64,000 nucleotides of DNA from Lutraria lutraria (lineage: Eukaryota; Mollusca; Bivalvia; Venerida; Mactridae): assembly GCA_964023205.1 (NCBI GenBank), contig OZ026838.1:33135843-33199842 (forward strand), given 5' to 3'. The first letter of the stretch is position 1. Each line of letters starts with the position of its first letter. Positions 62,340-64,000 of the stretch are shown here, piece by piece. The notes beneath the pieces were generated by a model. That model was not told the origin of the DNA and searched no databases. It saw only the letters and a list, made by a program, of their open reading frames with translations. The translations under genes were made by a program, and so were the position numbers.

Positions 62340-62525
62340 CTTTATCGTGTCCAGTTTAAAGCACCAATACATGCCTCACCAGTTTCCTGTGAGTTTCTAT
62401 ACACAGTGCTGGGCTCAGTAGTTAGAAATCGTCCCTGAAATATCTGAAGGTTGAGCCAAAAATTGAACCCACAGCTTTTCATTCAGCTGTCCAGCGTGTA
62501 ACCACTAGACCTCTGATCCACTTCA
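62340..62525 (-). mobile_element. tRNA-derived SINE
   Basis: On the minus strand, 'ggtctagtggttacacgctg' (A box, about 62505) and 'ctgtgggttcaattt' (B box, about 62470) are followed by a body to about 62340 ('ctgagcccagcactgtgtat'). Confidence 0.65.
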
Positions 62526-62656
62526 GAGAATGATTTAATACCTATGAATTTTTGTAAAGATCGGAAAGAATGGCCATCTATCAAAGGGCAATATTTTGTC
62601 CTTAACAGACTAGGAAATGTGTTTGAGCTTATTCATTTTTTCTGACAGAAAAATAA

Positions 62657-63525
62657 CAAGAGGGCCAAGATGGACCTATATCGCTCACCTGAGAACAACT
62701 ACACTATAATTAATAACATAAAACTAGAGAATAGTCTCCAAGCTCAAATCTCAATTCCAGTCTCAAAGTATTATGGTTGAAAATATGTGACTGATTAATG
62801 TTTCAATACATATTCAGATTAATTATTCTGTCACACAAATGTAACAATAATGTCATTATTGTCTGATCATAATTAATTTAGAAAAATTAAACACAAGATT
62901 TGAGGTTTGAGCTGGGAGACCGATCTCAAGTTTTATAACCTCGGGCCTCGGGGCCTGGTGATACAGTTTTTCATCTCATATGACCTGTTTCTACATAGAT
63001 TTTGATAAAAACGAACTCTTAATTTTAATGAACACTGGATACAGGTAAATGTACATTCTGTGTAAATATAATTACCTTATGATTGGTGAAGAATTGAAGG
63101 TGCTGGTGTGTAAACAAGCCAAAATATGGCAATTTTTCTAAGTCAAAGGCCCATAACTCCGCAAGTACAAGTTCAATTTTGCCCATAATCAAACTCATCA
63201 AAGCCCTTTAGATCATACACTCACTGCAAATATACTAAAATTTGTGAAGAAATAAATGAAGGCACTCGAAGGTAAAAAAGCCAAAATATGGCAAATTTTC
63301 TAAGTCTAGGGCCCGTAACTCTGGAAATACTAATCCGAATAACCAATCTCATCCCAGATATTGGGGCTATATACATTATGACCTAAGTTTGGTTTAGATT
63401 AGTTAAGAGCTGTGGATACTAGAGTGTAAACACCCTAAGTGTGGACAGATGCTGGACGCTGAAGGACGACGGACATTCATTGATTCTAAAAGCTCGTCTT
63501 CAGTCATGGGCTCAGGTGAGCTAAA
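62657..63525. repeat. Bivalve repeat with 'gctcacctgag' ends
   Basis: It begins 'aagagggccaagatggacct' and 'atatcgctcacctgag', and ends 'gggctcaggtgagctaaaat'. It includes units with 'aaatatggcaatttttctaa' and 'gggcccgtaactctg', the inverse of phrases in the 9655-10680 element. 62526-62656 and 63526-63595 hold nothing else. Confidence 0.75.
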
Positions 63526-63595
63526 ATTGTATCATCATATAAACCAAAAACAATAACAAATCCTAAGTTTGAAATTACAATATATTAACAAAATA

Positions 63596-63906
63596 TCACA
63601 ATTCATCACATCGTAATATTACATGTTTGACAGTGTCAGTTCCATACGGAATAAATTTGGTGGCTATGTCTTCTGCTTCTTGGTATTCATGAAAAATATT
63701 GTCAGGTACCCACTCAGGTGTAACGTTAGGTAAAAATGGATCTTCAGTGATTAAATAAAGATTTTCAAGTTTTGTTTCGGCTATAAGCCTGTAAGAATGT
63801 AGCATCATTCTAAGTGGTTTGGTGTCTTGTCGTAGACTGTAAGTATAATCACCAACAATAGTATGTCCAATATAATCACAGTGAACTCGAAGCTGATGCT
63901 GCTTTC
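63596..63906 (-). CDS. RPUSD1: RPUSD1-like RNA pseudouridine synthase, last exon
   Basis: A minus-strand exon follows a good acceptor (cttttaacag, 63916-63907) and runs 103 codons to TGA at 63598-63596. The first Gly codon is split with the previous exon. GKQHQLRVHC, IGHTIVGDYTYS, LRMMLHSYRL and EDPFLP match, in order, the C-terminal third of RluA-family synthase RPUSD1 (GRTHQLRVHC and so on, from memory). The family isomerises uridine in RNA. The catalytic Asp (HRLD-type motif) is on an earlier exon outside the window. The acidic end (EYQEAEDIATKF) is shorter than the proline-rich human tail. Confidence 0.9.
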
Positions 63907-64000
63907 CTGTTAAAAGACATAAAAACAAATGTGTAAAAAAAAGCACAAAAAAACACAACCAGTCCACCTTGAAAAGATTTGCGAGAAAAAAAGAGAGAGA

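Overview
The window is animal genomic DNA, most likely from a bivalve mollusc. It is AT-rich, with short exons, GT-AG introns, many tRNA-derived SINEs and dense DNA transposons. It also carries the interspersed repeats I associate from memory with bivalves: modules ending in 'gctcacctgag', the 'ataaaggcc' repeat and the 'cgtggatttt' repeat. The species cannot be fixed from the sequence alone.

Host genes. (1) The 3' part of an ERI3-type DEDDh exoribonuclease, + strand, five exons, 5166-8825. (2) A complete classical thioredoxin, + strand, five exons, 19214-27755, with a WCGPCK active site and one GC-AG intron. (3) A small, atypical Ras-like GTPase, + strand, three exons, 28723-30623, with no recognisable G3 box. 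(4) A single-pass membrane protein with a signal peptide, an F5/8-type-C (F-lectin-like) domain, a sequon-rich stalk and a transmembrane segment, - strand, four exons, 37912-45225. (5) A possible membrane-anchor terminal exon, - strand, 49017-49136. (6) The last exon of an RPUSD1-type RNA pseudouridine synthase, - strand, 63596-63906. These genes look functionally unrelated; nothing suggests an operon or a co-regulated cluster.

Mobile DNA fills most of the rest. 0.9-3.3 kb: a decayed copy of an unnamed multi-copy protein family. 11.5-18 kb: a pile of broken elements (non-LTR reverse transcriptase, pogo/Tigger-like transposase, SINE, second RT fragment, multi-copy DFAENY-type gene), some inserted into one another. 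20.6-24.7 kb: inside thioredoxin intron 2, a 4.1 kb inverted-repeat element with arrays of a 15-bp motif near both ends and at least three further insertions inside it. 31.8-36.8 kb: a dead non-LTR RT, a perfect 73-bp hairpin, a hairpin MITE and a dead Tc1 transposase. 43.7-45.0 kb: a hAT-type non-autonomous element with a perfect 8-bp target duplication. 47.9-48.4 kb: a TTAA-flanked MITE.

52.2-60.5 kb holds a nearly intact, apparently young Ty3/gypsy retrotransposon with 1.08 kb LTRs, AAAG target duplication, lysine-tRNA-type primer site and purine tract. Its 1,852-codon frame covers late gag, protease, RT, RNase H and integrase, then a C-terminal extension with four zinc fingers. The last two resemble the paired C-terminal dimerisation fingers of Ikaros/Hunchback proteins. 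This extension is the most unusual item in the window.
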